Of a stretch of DNA of 14,868 nt, positions 1 to 8,300 are shown one piece after another. Positions within the stretch are counted from its first letter, which is position 1, and each line of letters opens with the position of its first letter. The stretch is from positions 1 to 14,868 of the forward strand of contig JBBDNV010000147.1 in the NCBI GenBank assembly GCA_040877415.1, given 5' to 3'. The notes beneath the pieces were generated by a model. It searched no databases. It had not been told where the DNA came from and was given only the letters and a program-made list of their open reading frames with translations. The position numbers and the translations under genes are program-made. This DNA is from JBBDNV01 sp040877415 (GTDB taxonomy: Bacteria > Planctomycetota > Planctomycetia > Pirellulales > PALSA-1355).

Positions 1-111
1 AGTTTCGGCTCCAATAATCCCACCAACCTGGTCAAGGCCTCGATCGAGGCGCTCAAGCAATTGCGCACGCGCCACGAAGTCGAGCGTTTGCGGGGAGTGA
101 CTTTGGCATGA
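1..111 (+). CDS. rpsE: Ribosomal protein S5, C-terminal end (partial)
   Basis: Only the last 36 codons are present, ending at TGA 109-111; the 5' part lies before the window. The visible peptide begins SFGSNNPTNLVKASIEAL and has the asparagine-rich turn followed by an alanine/leucine helix that closes domain 2 of S5, a small-subunit protein involved in decoding accuracy. Identification also rests on position: it is followed directly by rplO in a spc-type ribosomal operon. Its stop codon overlaps the rplO start in an ATGA arrangement (108-111), which implies translational coupling. In the classical order rpmD (L30) would sit here; there is no room for it. Confidence 0.9.
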   Translation, partial: SFGSNNPTNLVKASIEALKQLRTRHEVERLRGVTLA

Positions 112-599
112 ACCTGACGGACATCAATCGGGGCATTCACAAACACAAAAAGAGGAAACGCGTCGGACGGGGCGGCGGAAGCGGCCACGGCAAGACCAGC
201 GGCCGCGGTCACAAGGGCCAGGGCCAGTTGGCGGGCTGGTCCGCGCCGCCGATTTTCGAGGGCGGCACCTCCCCCTTGATCCGCCGCATTCCCAAACGCG
301 GATTTCACAACGCCTTTGCCAAAACGGTCGCCGCCGTCAACGTCGGCGATCTGGACGAGACGTTCTCGAGCGGCGACGAGGTCACGCCCCAGTCGCTCGT
401 CGAAAAGGACCTGGCCAAGGGACGCTACGACGAACTGAAAATCCTGGGTGACGGCGAGCTTACCAAGAAGCTCAAGATCTCGGCCCATCGCTTTAGCGCT
501 AGGGCGCTTGAAAAAATCAAAAAGGCCGGCGGCGAGGCGATTGTGCTGGCCGGCAAGAAACCTCCGGGAAAGGGCAAACCCAAAAAAACGGGCAAGTAA
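108..599 (+). CDS. rplO: 50S ribosomal protein L15
   Basis: L15 is a large-subunit protein that binds 23S rRNA late in assembly. The 163-residue product is slightly longer than the usual 145-150. The N-terminal third has the family's Gly/Arg/Lys/His-rich extension (residues about 18-40, including GRGGGSGHGKTSGRGHKGQ), then a PxFEGG-type segment, the RRIPKRGF motif near residues 59-66, and a C-terminal domain ending in a Lys/Gly/Pro-rich tail. The ATG at 108 overlaps the rpsE stop, so start and coupling are clear. secY follows after a 98-base gap. Confidence 0.97.
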   Translation: MNLTDINRGIHKHKKRKRVGRGGGSGHGKTSGRGHKGQGQLAGWSAPPIFEGGTSPLIRRIPKRGFHNAFAKTVAAVNVGDLDETFSSGDEVTPQSLVEKDLAKGRYDELKILGDGELTKKLKISAHRFSARALEKIKKAGGEAIVLAGKKPPGKGKPKKTGK

Positions 600-697
600 T
601 GCCCCGCAAGCCATTTTGCCCACGGAGCGGGGCGTAAGCCAACGGCGGATGCCGGCGCGCAAGCGTCCGCGCGTGCCGCGAAGGACGGATCGAAACG

Positions 698-2038
<1,341 letters not shown>

Positions 2039-2098
2039 CGTCGCTCCCGCGGCGCGCGGTTGGAGGTGCGCGGCGCGGATTGGTGAGAAACGACCAAC

Positions 2099-2662
2099 AT
2101 GCGGATAGTCTTCATCGGTCCGCCCGGCGTGGGCAAAGGCACTCAGTCGGAGCGATTGATCGCACTGTTAAACGCCGCGCACCTTTCAACCGGCGACATG
2201 CTTCGCCAGGCGCGGCGGGAAAAAACCGACCTGGGTCAAAAGGCCGACGAGTACATGTCGGCCGGCAAGCTGGTGCCCGACGATCTCATGCTCGAATTGG
2301 TCGGCCGCCGTCTCGATGACGCCGACTGCCGGCGCGGCTACCTTCTGGACGGCTTTCCGCGCACGCTGGGCCAGGCCCGGGCGCTCGACGAGATGCTCAA
2401 GAAGCGCGAAACACCGCTCGACGTCGTCCTCGAATTGACCGCCGACACCGAAGAGCTGGTCAAGCGGCTGGCCGGCCGGGGCCGCCACGACGACAAACCC
2501 GATATCGTGCGCAATAGGCTCGAGGAATACCGGCGGCAGACGGCGCCCCTTTCGGACTATTACCGCGCTTTGGGGCTGCTCCAAACCGTCGACGGCGAGG
2601 GCACGCCCGACGAGGTCTTCGGGCGCATCAAAACAGCCGTCAACAAACTTGCCGACAAGTAG
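2099..2662 (+). CDS. adk: Adenylate kinase, short form
   Basis: Adenylate kinase interconverts ATP + AMP with two ADP in the cytoplasm. The P-loop GPPGVGKGT is at residues 7-15, the AMP-binding STGDMLR follows near residue 31, and the GFPRT signature (DGFPRTLGQA) near residue 82. The protein is 187 residues: the LID insertion with its possible zinc site, found in the 210-220-residue bacterial form, is absent, and the chain passes directly from AGRGRHDD to the RLEEYRRQT helix. It is therefore the short type seen in many bacteria and cytosolic eukaryotic enzymes. GGTGAG at 2082-2087 serves as ribosome binding site. It sits between secY and map as in many spc operons. Confidence 0.96.
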   Translation: MRIVFIGPPGVGKGTQSERLIALLNAAHLSTGDMLRQARREKTDLGQKADEYMSAGKLVPDDLMLELVGRRLDDADCRRGYLLDGFPRTLGQARALDEMLKKRETPLDVVLELTADTEELVKRLAGRGRHDDKPDIVRNRLEEYRRQTAPLSDYYRALGLLQTVDGEGTPDEVFGRIKTAVNKLADK

Positions 2663-2749
2663 CGTCAAACATCGTATAACTATGCTATCGGCGCCGAATG
2701 ACGATTGCCGTGGGCCACGCGGAATCGATTCGGCAGGAGGCTAGCAAGC

Positions 2750-3544
2750 GTGCATATTCTGCGGTCATCGCGCGAAATCGCGCAAATGCGCAAAGCCGGG
2801 TTGCTGGTTTGGAAGGCGCACGACGTTGCCGCCGCGCTGGTGCGGCCGGGAATCACGACTCGCGAGATTGACGCGGCGGTGGAAAAATTCTTCGCCGAAC
2901 ACCGTGCCATCCCGCTGTTCAAGGGCGTGCCCGGCCGAACCCCGTTTCCGGCCGTTACGTGTATTTCGGTCAACGACGAAGTTGTGCACGGCATTCCGGG
3001 CCGTCGCGTGCTGCGCGAGGGGGACATCGTCAGCATTGACACCGGCTGCAAATACGAGGGCTGGTGCGGCGACTCGGCCGTGACGATCGCCGTGGGCAAC
3101 ATCGAGCCGGAGGTGCAGCGGCTGCTGGACGTCACCCGGGGCGTCTTGGATTTGGCCATTGACTTGATGGGCAAGCGGCAGCGTTGGAGCGAGGTGGCCA
3201 GCGAAATGGGCTTGTTTGTGCGCGACGCGGGCTTTTCGGTCGTCGAGAGCTTCGTGGGACACGGCATCGGCCGCGAAATGCACGAAGACCCGCAGGTGCC
3301 CAACTTCGTCAGCACCCAATTGCGGCGCAACGGCGATTTTGTCCTCGAGCCGGGGCTGGTGATCGCCGTGGAGCCGATGGTGAACATGGGCAGCAAGCAC
3401 GTCAAAAGCATGCCCGACTACTGGACCCAGGCCACCCAGGACGCCCGTCCCAGCGCCCACTTCGAGCACACGATCGCCATCACCGAAAAAGGTCCCAGGG
3501 TGCTGACGGGTCCGCCGCAACCGGGCGAAGAGCTTCCGCGGTAG
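2750..3544 (+). CDS. map: Type I methionine aminopeptidase
   Basis: MetAP removes the initiator methionine from nascent proteins at the ribosome. All five metal ligands of the pita-bread fold are present: D97 (IDTGC), D108 (WCGDSA), H171 (GHGIG), E208 (AVEPM) and E239 (HFEHT); the substrate-contacting H80 (VVHGIP) is also there. The chosen start is GTG 2750, because a strong AGGAGG at 2735-2740 precedes it by 9 bases and the protein then begins HILRSSREIAQMRKAG, like the family. A TTG at 2705 is in frame but has no such site. The product is 264 residues. In many bacteria infA would follow; here a 294-base gap leads to rpmJ instead. Confidence 0.95.
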   Translation: MHILRSSREIAQMRKAGLLVWKAHDVAAALVRPGITTREIDAAVEKFFAEHRAIPLFKGVPGRTPFPAVTCISVNDEVVHGIPGRRVLREGDIVSIDTGCKYEGWCGDSAVTIAVGNIEPEVQRLLDVTRGVLDLAIDLMGKRQRWSEVASEMGLFVRDAGFSVVESFVGHGIGREMHEDPQVPNFVSTQLRRNGDFVLEPGLVIAVEPMVNMGSKHVKSMPDYWTQATQDARPSAHFEHTIAITEKGPRVLTGPPQPGEELPR

Positions 3545-3684
3545 CGGCCCCTCGAACGGAGTGGACTGGCTGGCGGCCAGGCGGGCGTTCCACAAGGTTG
3601 GGGCGTTTGCTCGGTGAGGGTCACTCTTGTTTCAACACGCAATCGGCCGCCCACGGCGGTTCGGGCGGGCTGCTATCGGCCCGG

Positions 3685-3718
3685 CCCTTTTCGGGCCTGG
3701 CGCGGGCCCGAAAAAGGG
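3685..3718 (+). promoter_or_regulatory. Strong hairpin between map and rpmJ
   Basis: The arm at 3685-3697 (CCCTTTTCGGGCC) pairs with 3705-3718, giving a 13-bp stem with one bulged A and a 7-base loop. No T-tract follows, so it is not a standard intrinsic terminator. It lies 141 bases after the map stop and 44 bases before the putative rpmJ promoter. It may mark the end of the spc transcript or act as a processing or protein-binding site. The pairing is seen directly; the role is inferred. Confidence 0.4.
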
Positions 3719-3761
3719 GTGTGGCGCGAGTGGGCGGCCACAATCTGGGGCGAAAGGGGGC

Positions 3762-3791
3762 TTGAACCCTTTGGCCGTCAGGGTTTATATT
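3762..3791 (+). promoter_or_regulatory. Putative sigma70-type promoter for the rpmJ-rpsM-rpsK-rpsD-rpoA-rplQ group
   Basis: A TTGAAC -35-like box (3762-3767) and a TATATT -10-like box (3786-3791) are separated by 18 bases. The A/T-rich box stands out in a very GC-rich stretch. Transcription would start near 3798, about 40 bases before the rpmJ ATG. The location at the start of the alpha operon, after the long gap that replaces infA, makes a separate start plausible. The other 294 bases between map and rpmJ hold only this and the upstream hairpin as far as I can see. Confidence 0.5.
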
Positions 3792-3838
3792 CAAGTGCTT
3801 TGGGCCAATAGCCGTCCGGATCGTGTGCGCAGCAGGCC

Positions 3839-3952
3839 ATGAAAGTTCGCGCCAGCGTCAAGCGAGTCTGTGAGAACTGCAAGATCGTCCGCCGACGAGG
3901 CGTGGTGTTCGTGGTGTGCAACAACCCGCGACATAAGCAGCGTCAAGGTTGA
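3839..3952 (+). CDS. rpmJ: 50S ribosomal protein L36 (zinc-binding form)
   Basis: A 37-residue protein starting MKVRASVKRVCENCK and ending NNPRHKQRQG is an unmistakable L36, the smallest large-subunit protein, which binds 23S rRNA. The zinc ribbon is complete: C11, C14, C27 and H32, so this is the C+ form. The ATG at 3839 has only a weak AGG upstream. It follows map without an intervening infA and precedes rpsM by 164 bases. The segment VFVVCNN around residues 23-29 is a little unusual next to the more common VRVIC. Confidence 0.95.
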   Translation: MKVRASVKRVCENCKIVRRRGVVFVVCNNPRHKQRQG

Positions 3953-3970
3953 ATGCCCGGAGTTTGCTCG

Positions 3971-4053
3971 GCGCGAGCGCCACCTTGATGCTCGCGCGTG
4001 GTTGGTCGGCCGTGAAGCGAAAGGACACGCCGGTCGACATCCCGCCTTTTTTT
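3971..4053 (+). promoter_or_regulatory. Structured leader between rpmJ and rpsM
   Basis: Two hairpins can be drawn in the 164-base gap. The first pairs GCGCGAGC (3971-3978) with GCTCGCGC (3990-3997) through an 11-base loop. The second pairs 4005-4012 with 4031-4038 (8 bp including one G-U) through an 18-base loop. A run of seven T follows at 4047-4053, but 8 bases after the stem, so it is not a textbook terminator. In other bacteria the rpsM operon leader is bound by S4 for autoregulation; whether this leader does the same is inference. Confidence 0.3.
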
Positions 4054-4116
4054 ACATTTGCTTAGTGCCGCGTTCGAGCGACGAGCGGCGGCGCAAAGCA
4101 AGGAGTCAGAAGTTCG

Positions 4117-4500
4117 ATGCCGCGTTTGCTGGGCGTTGATATTCCCAATGATCGGCCGACCGTCGTGTCGCTCACCTACCTGTACGGGGTGGGTTCGCAC
4201 ATCTCGCGCGAGCTTTGCCACAAGGCCGGAGTCAACCCGCATGCCAAGGCGCGAGAGCTGCACGAGGACGAATTGGCGCGACTGGCGGCGCTGTTGGACA
4301 AAGACTACGTGGTCGAGGGCCAATTGCGCCGGCAAGTGGCGCAGAATATCTCGCGGCTGCGCGACATCAGTTCCTATCGGGGCATCCGCCACCGCCGCGG
4401 TTTGCCGGTGCGGGGGCAGCGCACGCGGACCAATGCCCGCACGCGCAAGGGGCCCAAAAAGACCGTCGCCGGAAAGAAAGGCGTAAAGGATCTGAGGTAA
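4117..4500 (+). CDS. rpsM: 30S ribosomal protein S13
   Basis: S13 sits in the head of the small subunit and contacts the P-site tRNA and, through intersubunit bridges, 23S rRNA and L5. The 127-residue product has the helix-two-turn-helix region with YGVGSHISRELCHKAG (residues about 23-38), the SYRGIRHRRGLPVRGQRT signature near residues 86-103, and the basic tail NARTRKGPKKTVAGKKG. ATG 4117 is preceded by AAGGAG at 4100-4105. It begins the conserved rpsM-rpsK-rpsD-rpoA-rplQ series. Confidence 0.97.
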   Translation: MPRLLGVDIPNDRPTVVSLTYLYGVGSHISRELCHKAGVNPHAKARELHEDELARLAALLDKDYVVEGQLRRQVAQNISRLRDISSYRGIRHRRGLPVRGQRTRTNARTRKGPKKTVAGKKGVKDLR

Positions 4501-4592
4501 CGCGGCAGCCAAAATTGTTTAGCCCCAGGCCCACCGGGCCGGGTGTCCTGCGAATCAACCAAGTAGACAAAACCTCCGGGAGCTGACCGCAC

Positions 4593-4973
4593 GTGGCCAA
4601 AAGCAAAAGACGCAAAGCCCGTCGCAACGTGACGGTCGGGATTGCCCACATCAAGGCAACCTTCAACAACACCAGCGTTACCATCACCGACACCAAGGGG
4701 GACACGCTGTGCTGGGCCAGCGCCGGCACGAGCGGCTTTAAGGGAAGCCGCAAGAGCACGCCGTTCGCCGGGCAGATGTCCGCGCAGCAATGCGCCGAAA
4801 AGGCGGCCAAGTTTGGCGTCCGCGAGCTCGACGTCCGCGTCAAGGGCCCGGGGAGCGGACGTGAAAGCGCCATCACGGCGCTGCAGGCCGCCGGCATGAC
4901 GATCAAGAGCATCGAAGACGTCACGCCGCTGCCGCACAACGGCTGCCGGCCGCCTAAGAAGCGCCGCGTGTAA
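4593..4973 (+). CDS. rpsK: 30S ribosomal protein S11
   Basis: S11 is a platform protein of the small subunit, near the mRNA exit and the Shine-Dalgarno helix. The 126-residue product begins AKSKRRKARRNVTVGIAHI after a GTG start at 4593, with GGGAG upstream in the preceding 15 bases. Family motifs include IAHIKATFNNTSVTITD (residues about 17-33), KGSRKSTPFAGQ, the VKGPGSGRESAI loop, and the C-terminal DVTPLPHNGCRPPKKRRV. The gap from rpsM is 92 bases. Confidence 0.97.
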   Translation: MAKSKRRKARRNVTVGIAHIKATFNNTSVTITDTKGDTLCWASAGTSGFKGSRKSTPFAGQMSAQQCAEKAAKFGVRELDVRVKGPGSGRESAITALQAAGMTIKSIEDVTPLPHNGCRPPKKRRV

Positions 4974-5056
4974 CACCGTTTCGAGCACCGCAAGCGGCCA
5001 CGATCCAACGTACCGACCGAATCACGACCCGCCAGAGGACGACCTAAGAAAAACGC

Positions 5057-5683
5057 ATGGCTCGCATCACTGGACCCGTTTGCCGGCTTTGCCGCCGCGA
5101 CGGCCTCAAATTGTTCCTGAAGGGCACCCGCTGCGACACGCCGAAGTGCGCCATCGAGCGCCGCGACGCCGCGCCCGGCATGCACCAATTTCGCCGCGGC
5201 AAGCAGACCGATTACGCTACGCACCTGCGCGAAAAGCAGAAAGTGAAGCACTACTACGGCGTCCTGGAGCGGCAGTTTCGCGGCTATTTCGGCCGCGCCA
5301 GCCGCACCAAGGGCAACACCGGCAACGCGCTGATGAGCCTGCTGGAGCGCCGGCTGGACAACGTCGTGCACCGGCTGGGCTTCGGCACCAGCCGCGCGCA
5401 GGCCCGGCAGCTCGTTTCGCACGGCCACATCACGGTCAACGGCCATCACGTGGACGTGCCCAGTTACATCGTGCGCGTGGGTGATGTGATTCGCGCAAAG
5501 AACCGGGCCAAGAGTCTGCAGTTCGTGCAGGCCAACCTGGCCGAGCACCGCCGGGGCGTGCCCGACTTCTTGACTTTGATCGAAGGCGGCATTCCCGAAG
5601 GACGCGTCGTGCGGTTGCCGGAACCGGAGGATATCTCGATTCCGGTGCAGACGCAATTGATTATCGAGCTTTGCTCGCAGTAA
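5057..5683 (+). CDS. rpsD: 30S ribosomal protein S4 (zinc-binding form)
   Basis: S4 nucleates small-subunit assembly by binding the five-way junction at the 5' domain of 16S rRNA, and in several bacteria represses its own operon. The 208-residue length is typical. The N-terminal zinc ribbon is complete with C9, C12, C26 and C31, so this is the C+ form. The S4 RNA-binding domain is visible at about residues 98-160, with the RRLDNVVHRLGFGTSRAQAR signature region and VSHGHITVNG. The ATG at 5057 lacks a close strong ribosome binding site (AGAGGA lies about 17 bases upstream). Confidence 0.97.
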   Translation: MARITGPVCRLCRRDGLKLFLKGTRCDTPKCAIERRDAAPGMHQFRRGKQTDYATHLREKQKVKHYYGVLERQFRGYFGRASRTKGNTGNALMSLLERRLDNVVHRLGFGTSRAQARQLVSHGHITVNGHHVDVPSYIVRVGDVIRAKNRAKSLQFVQANLAEHRRGVPDFLTLIEGGIPEGRVVRLPEPEDISIPVQTQLIIELCSQ

Positions 5684-5748
5684 GCGGCGGGAGCGAAGAC
5701 ACCGATTACGGGCGAAAGTGGGATCGCGCGAGCGAGAGGGGTGTGAGC

Positions 5749-5789
5749 CGCCGGACTTGATTGGCGCCTGAGGGGCGCGACGTCCGGCG
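5749..5789 (+). promoter_or_regulatory. Nested hairpin upstream of rpoA
   Basis: An 8-bp perfect outer stem pairs CGCCGGAC (5749-5756) with GTCCGGCG (5782-5789). Inside it GCGCC (5764-5768) pairs with GGCGC (5774-5778). The element lies in the 175-base gap between rpsD and rpoA, 69 bases before the rpoA ATG. Nothing else coding is seen in the gap. It could be a leader or RNA-processing structure; no U-tract follows, so termination is unlikely. Confidence 0.3.
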
Positions 5790-5858
5790 AATCCTGTTGG
5801 CCAAAGAGCGCGGCCGAGCACACGGCGGGCCGCGCGAAGTGCGTTTCGGAGGTTTGAC

Positions 5859-6854
5859 ATGCATATTCGATGGCGTGGGTTGGAACTGCCCAGTCTGGTT
5901 ACCTGTGATGCGAAGACGCTCACGGGCAGGTACGGCAAATTCGTGGCCGAGCCGTTCGAGCGCGGCTTCGGCGTCACGATCGGCAACGGATTGCGCCGCA
6001 TTCTGCTCTCCAGCCTGGAAGGCAGCGCGATTACGCAAATCAAGGTGCAAGGCGCGCAGCACGAATTCACCACGCTGCCCGGCGTGGTCGAGGACATGAC
6101 CGACGTGGTGTTGAACATCAAGTCGCTGGTGGTCAAGAACTACACCGATTCGACCAAGGTGGTGCGGATCGAAAAGAACACCCGCGGCCTGGTCACCGGC
6201 GCCGACGTGCAAACCGACGAAACGGTCGAAGTGATCAACAAGGAGCACGTGCTGGCGACGCTGACCGACGACGTGCCGTTCGTGGTGGAGATGGTGGTGG
6301 AGAACGGCCGCGGCTACATTCCGGCCAGCGAACACAGCCCCAACGTGCAGGAAATCGGCATCGTGCCGATCGACGCGGTCTACAGCCCCGTGGTCCGCGT
6401 GCGCTACGAGATCGAGGAAACGCGCGTCGGTCAGAAAACCAACTACGACAAGTTGACGATCGAGATTTGGACCAACGGCTCGATCTATCCGGAAATGGCG
6501 CTGGTGGAATCGGCCAAGATTCTCCGCAAGCATCTCAACCCGTTCGTGCAATACAGCGAGTTGGGTGCCCGCGTGCACGCCGGTGTCCGGGTCGGGGTCG
6601 GTCCGGGGTCCGACGGCGCCCTGGAATCGAAGCTCAACATGAGCCTGGCCGAGCTGAAGCTTTCCGTGCGGGCCACCAACTGTCTCGAATCGGAGAATAT
6701 CCACACGGTGCGCGACCTGGTGCGCCGCAACGAGGACGAGTTGCTCGAAGTGCGCAACTTCGGCGAAACCACGCTCAACGAAGTTCAGGAGAAGCTCTCC
6801 GAATTGGGCCTGCGGCTGGGGATGCGCGTTCCGGCCGCCGCCAATATCCTGTAA
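5859..6854 (+). CDS. rpoA: DNA-directed RNA polymerase subunit alpha
   Basis: The alpha subunit forms the dimer on which RNA polymerase assembles; its C-terminal domain binds UP elements and activators. The 331-residue length is typical. The N-terminal domain (about 1-235) has FVAEPFERGFGVTIGNGLRRILL (given in part as GNGLRRILLSSLEG, residues 42-55) for dimerisation, and NYDKLTIEIWTNGS near residues 195-208. The C-terminal domain (about 257-325) contains SVRATNCLESENI, where R271, N274 and C275 match the DNA-contacting R265, N268 and C269 of E. coli. ATG 5859 follows GGAGG at 5848-5852 by 6 bases. Confidence 0.97.
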   Translation: MHIRWRGLELPSLVTCDAKTLTGRYGKFVAEPFERGFGVTIGNGLRRILLSSLEGSAITQIKVQGAQHEFTTLPGVVEDMTDVVLNIKSLVVKNYTDSTKVVRIEKNTRGLVTGADVQTDETVEVINKEHVLATLTDDVPFVVEMVVENGRGYIPASEHSPNVQEIGIVPIDAVYSPVVRVRYEIEETRVGQKTNYDKLTIEIWTNGSIYPEMALVESAKILRKHLNPFVQYSELGARVHAGVRVGVGPGSDGALESKLNMSLAELKLSVRATNCLESENIHTVRDLVRRNEDELLEVRNFGETTLNEVQEKLSELGLRLGMRVPAAANIL

Positions 6855-6931
6855 GCGCCGGCGAATCGTTCGACCCAAAAGCCAATCCGACCGCAGCGGC
6901 GGTTTCTCGAGAATCCGGATCACGTGCCACT

Positions 6932-7507
6932 ATGCGACACCGACGACGAGGCCGCACGCTCGGCCGGTCTCCCTCCCATCAGCGGGCTTTGCTGCGAAAC
7001 CTGGCCAGCAGCCTGTTTTTGACCGAACGGGACGCCGAAGACGACGAGAACAAGCCCAAGGTCAAGGGGCGGATCGTCACCACGCTGGAAAAAGCCAAGG
7101 AAGTCCGGCCGCTGGTGGAGCGCACGATTACGATCGCCCGCAATGCGCTGCCCGCGCTGGAAGAGGCGGAAAAGCACGGCACCGCCGCCGAGCGCAACAG
7201 CCAGGCCTGGAAGGATTGGCGCGCAAGCGACAAGTATCGCGAGTGGAACAAGGCCATGGCGAAGGTCGTGGCGGCCAGGCGGCGCGCCTTGCGCCTGTTG
7301 GGCGACAAGCAGGCCGTGCGGCTGCTGTTCTCCCAAGTCGCTCCCCGGTTCGTCGATCGTCCGGGCGGGTATACCCGCGTGCTGAAGTTGGCCAAGCCCC
7401 GGCTGGGCGACGCCGGCACCCGGGCCATTCTCGAATTCGTCGGCGTGCGCGACCGCGTCCGCCAGAAGGCCGTCCGCCCGACGTTCGAAAGCCAAGCCGC
7501 CGAATAA
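6932..7507 (+). CDS. rplQ: 50S ribosomal protein L17, enlarged
   Basis: L17 is a large-subunit protein near the peptide exit tunnel. The N-terminus MRHRRRGRTLGRSPSHQRA and the C-terminal motif RFVDRPGGYTRVLK (residues 140-152) are diagnostic. At 191 residues it is much longer than the usual 115-130. Two extra segments account for this: a charged stretch at about 34-45 after SLFLTER, and a helical, Trp/Lys/Arg/Glu-rich insertion of about 45 residues (roughly 72-118) between TIARNA and RALRLLGDK. ATG 6932 is chosen because MRHR is the invariant start; the frame is open further upstream through rpoA but that part is antifamily. No strong ribosome binding site precedes it; rpoA ends 77 bases before. 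Confidence 0.93.
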   Translation: MRHRRRGRTLGRSPSHQRALLRNLASSLFLTERDAEDDENKPKVKGRIVTTLEKAKEVRPLVERTITIARNALPALEEAEKHGTAAERNSQAWKDWRASDKYREWNKAMAKVVAARRRALRLLGDKQAVRLLFSQVAPRFVDRPGGYTRVLKLAKPRLGDAGTRAILEFVGVRDRVRQKAVRPTFESQAAE

Positions 7508-7596
7508 GCCCGTTTAGCCAGGGGCGCAGCGGGCCACGGCCGAATGGAAGCAGCACGCCGGCAAGGGCGCTGCTGCCGACAGCAAGGACGTTTCAC

Positions 7597-8220
7597 ATGG
7601 CCGAAGTCCGTCGAACTTCGACCCGACAAATTGCCGTCTCGCCCGACGCGGGCGGCTTCAATTTCACCTGGCACATGCGCACCCTGTGCGCCGATCTGAG
7701 CTCCCGGCTTTTGGAGCTTTCGCACGTCGACACGCGTCGCGTGGCCATTCGATTCTGCCAGGCGCGCCAGAGTACGCGACACGGCCTGTATGCCTCGCTG
7801 ACGCCGCTGCGTTTCGAAGGGGGCAAGCTCGTAACCCGCCGCCGCGGGCGGACCTGGACCGTCGAGCGACTGTACGACGACGCCGGGCGAGAAATGCTGT
7901 ACTTGCTTAGCTTCTACCTGCCCCGTTTTCTGGAGCGGCCCTTCGAGGAAAAGCTGTCGACCGTCGTGCACGAGTTGTGGCACATCGGCCCGGCCTTCGA
8001 CGGCGATTTGCGCCGCCACGCCGGCCGCTTTTATGCCCACGGCCATTCGCAAAAACAGTACGACGCCCGGGCGCACGAGCTGGCCGCCCAATGGCTGTCG
8101 CTCGATCCGCCGCCGGAGGCCTATGAGTTTCTGCGATGCGATTTCGGCGAGCTAGGGCGGCGTCACGGCCGGATCGTTGGCCAGAAGATCCGCACGCCCA
8201 AGCTGATCCGCGCCAGCTAA
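7597..8220 (+). CDS. Putative HExxH metallopeptidase (phage-metallopeptidase-like family)
   Basis: The 207-residue product contains HELWH at residues 125-129, the zinc-binding and catalytic motif of zincin metallopeptidases, followed by the conserved-looking IGPAFDGDLRRHAGRF (130-145) and HGHSQKQYD (148-156), which supply possible third ligands. No signal peptide or membrane segment is seen, so it should be cytoplasmic. It resembles the family described as putative phage metallopeptidase (PhageMetallopep type); substrate and role are unknown. AAGGA at 7584-7588 precedes ATG 7597. It follows rplQ by 89 bases on the same strand and is probably cotranscribed with the alpha operon. A G/C-rich hairpin begins 6 bases after its stop. 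Confidence 0.75.
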   Translation: MAEVRRTSTRQIAVSPDAGGFNFTWHMRTLCADLSSRLLELSHVDTRRVAIRFCQARQSTRHGLYASLTPLRFEGGKLVTRRRGRTWTVERLYDDAGREMLYLLSFYLPRFLERPFEEKLSTVVHELWHIGPAFDGDLRRHAGRFYAHGHSQKQYDARAHELAAQWLSLDPPPEAYEFLRCDFGELGRRHGRIVGQKIRTPKLIRAS

Positions 8221-8225
8221 GCTAG

Positions 8226-8261
8226 CACGCGTGGGTGCCACGGGTGGCTCGTCCACGCGTG
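8226..8261 (+). repeat. GC-rich palindromic element after the metallopeptidase gene
   Basis: CACGCGTGG (8226-8234) is a perfect inverted repeat of CCACGCGTG (8253-8261). Nested inside, GCCAC (8237-8241) pairs with GTGGC (8244-8248). The element starts 6 bases after the stop at 8220, so it could protect or end the long ribosomal transcript, although no T-run follows. Its GTGCCAC core (8235-8241) is the reverse complement of the GTGGCAC of the repeats 60-150 bases downstream, which suggests a shared family. Confidence 0.5.
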
Positions 8262-8300
8262 TTTCCGTGACTTGATTCAGGTACCTGGCCAGATAAGCCG

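Noticed and set aside
2649..2686. Promoter before map (TTGCCG with TATAAC or TATGCT)
   Set aside because: Spacings of 20 and 26 bases do not fit, and the -35 is within the end of adk; map is more simply expressed from the operon.
5684..5858. Small gene between rpsD and rpoA
   Set aside because: No frame with a plausible start, ribosome site and family resemblance was found in the gap.
4367..6136. Very long minus-strand open frame (589 codons) opposite rpsK-rpsD-rpoA
   Set aside because: It lies antisense to three unmistakable conserved genes; high GC content keeps the opposite frames open. The peptide has no recognisable domain.
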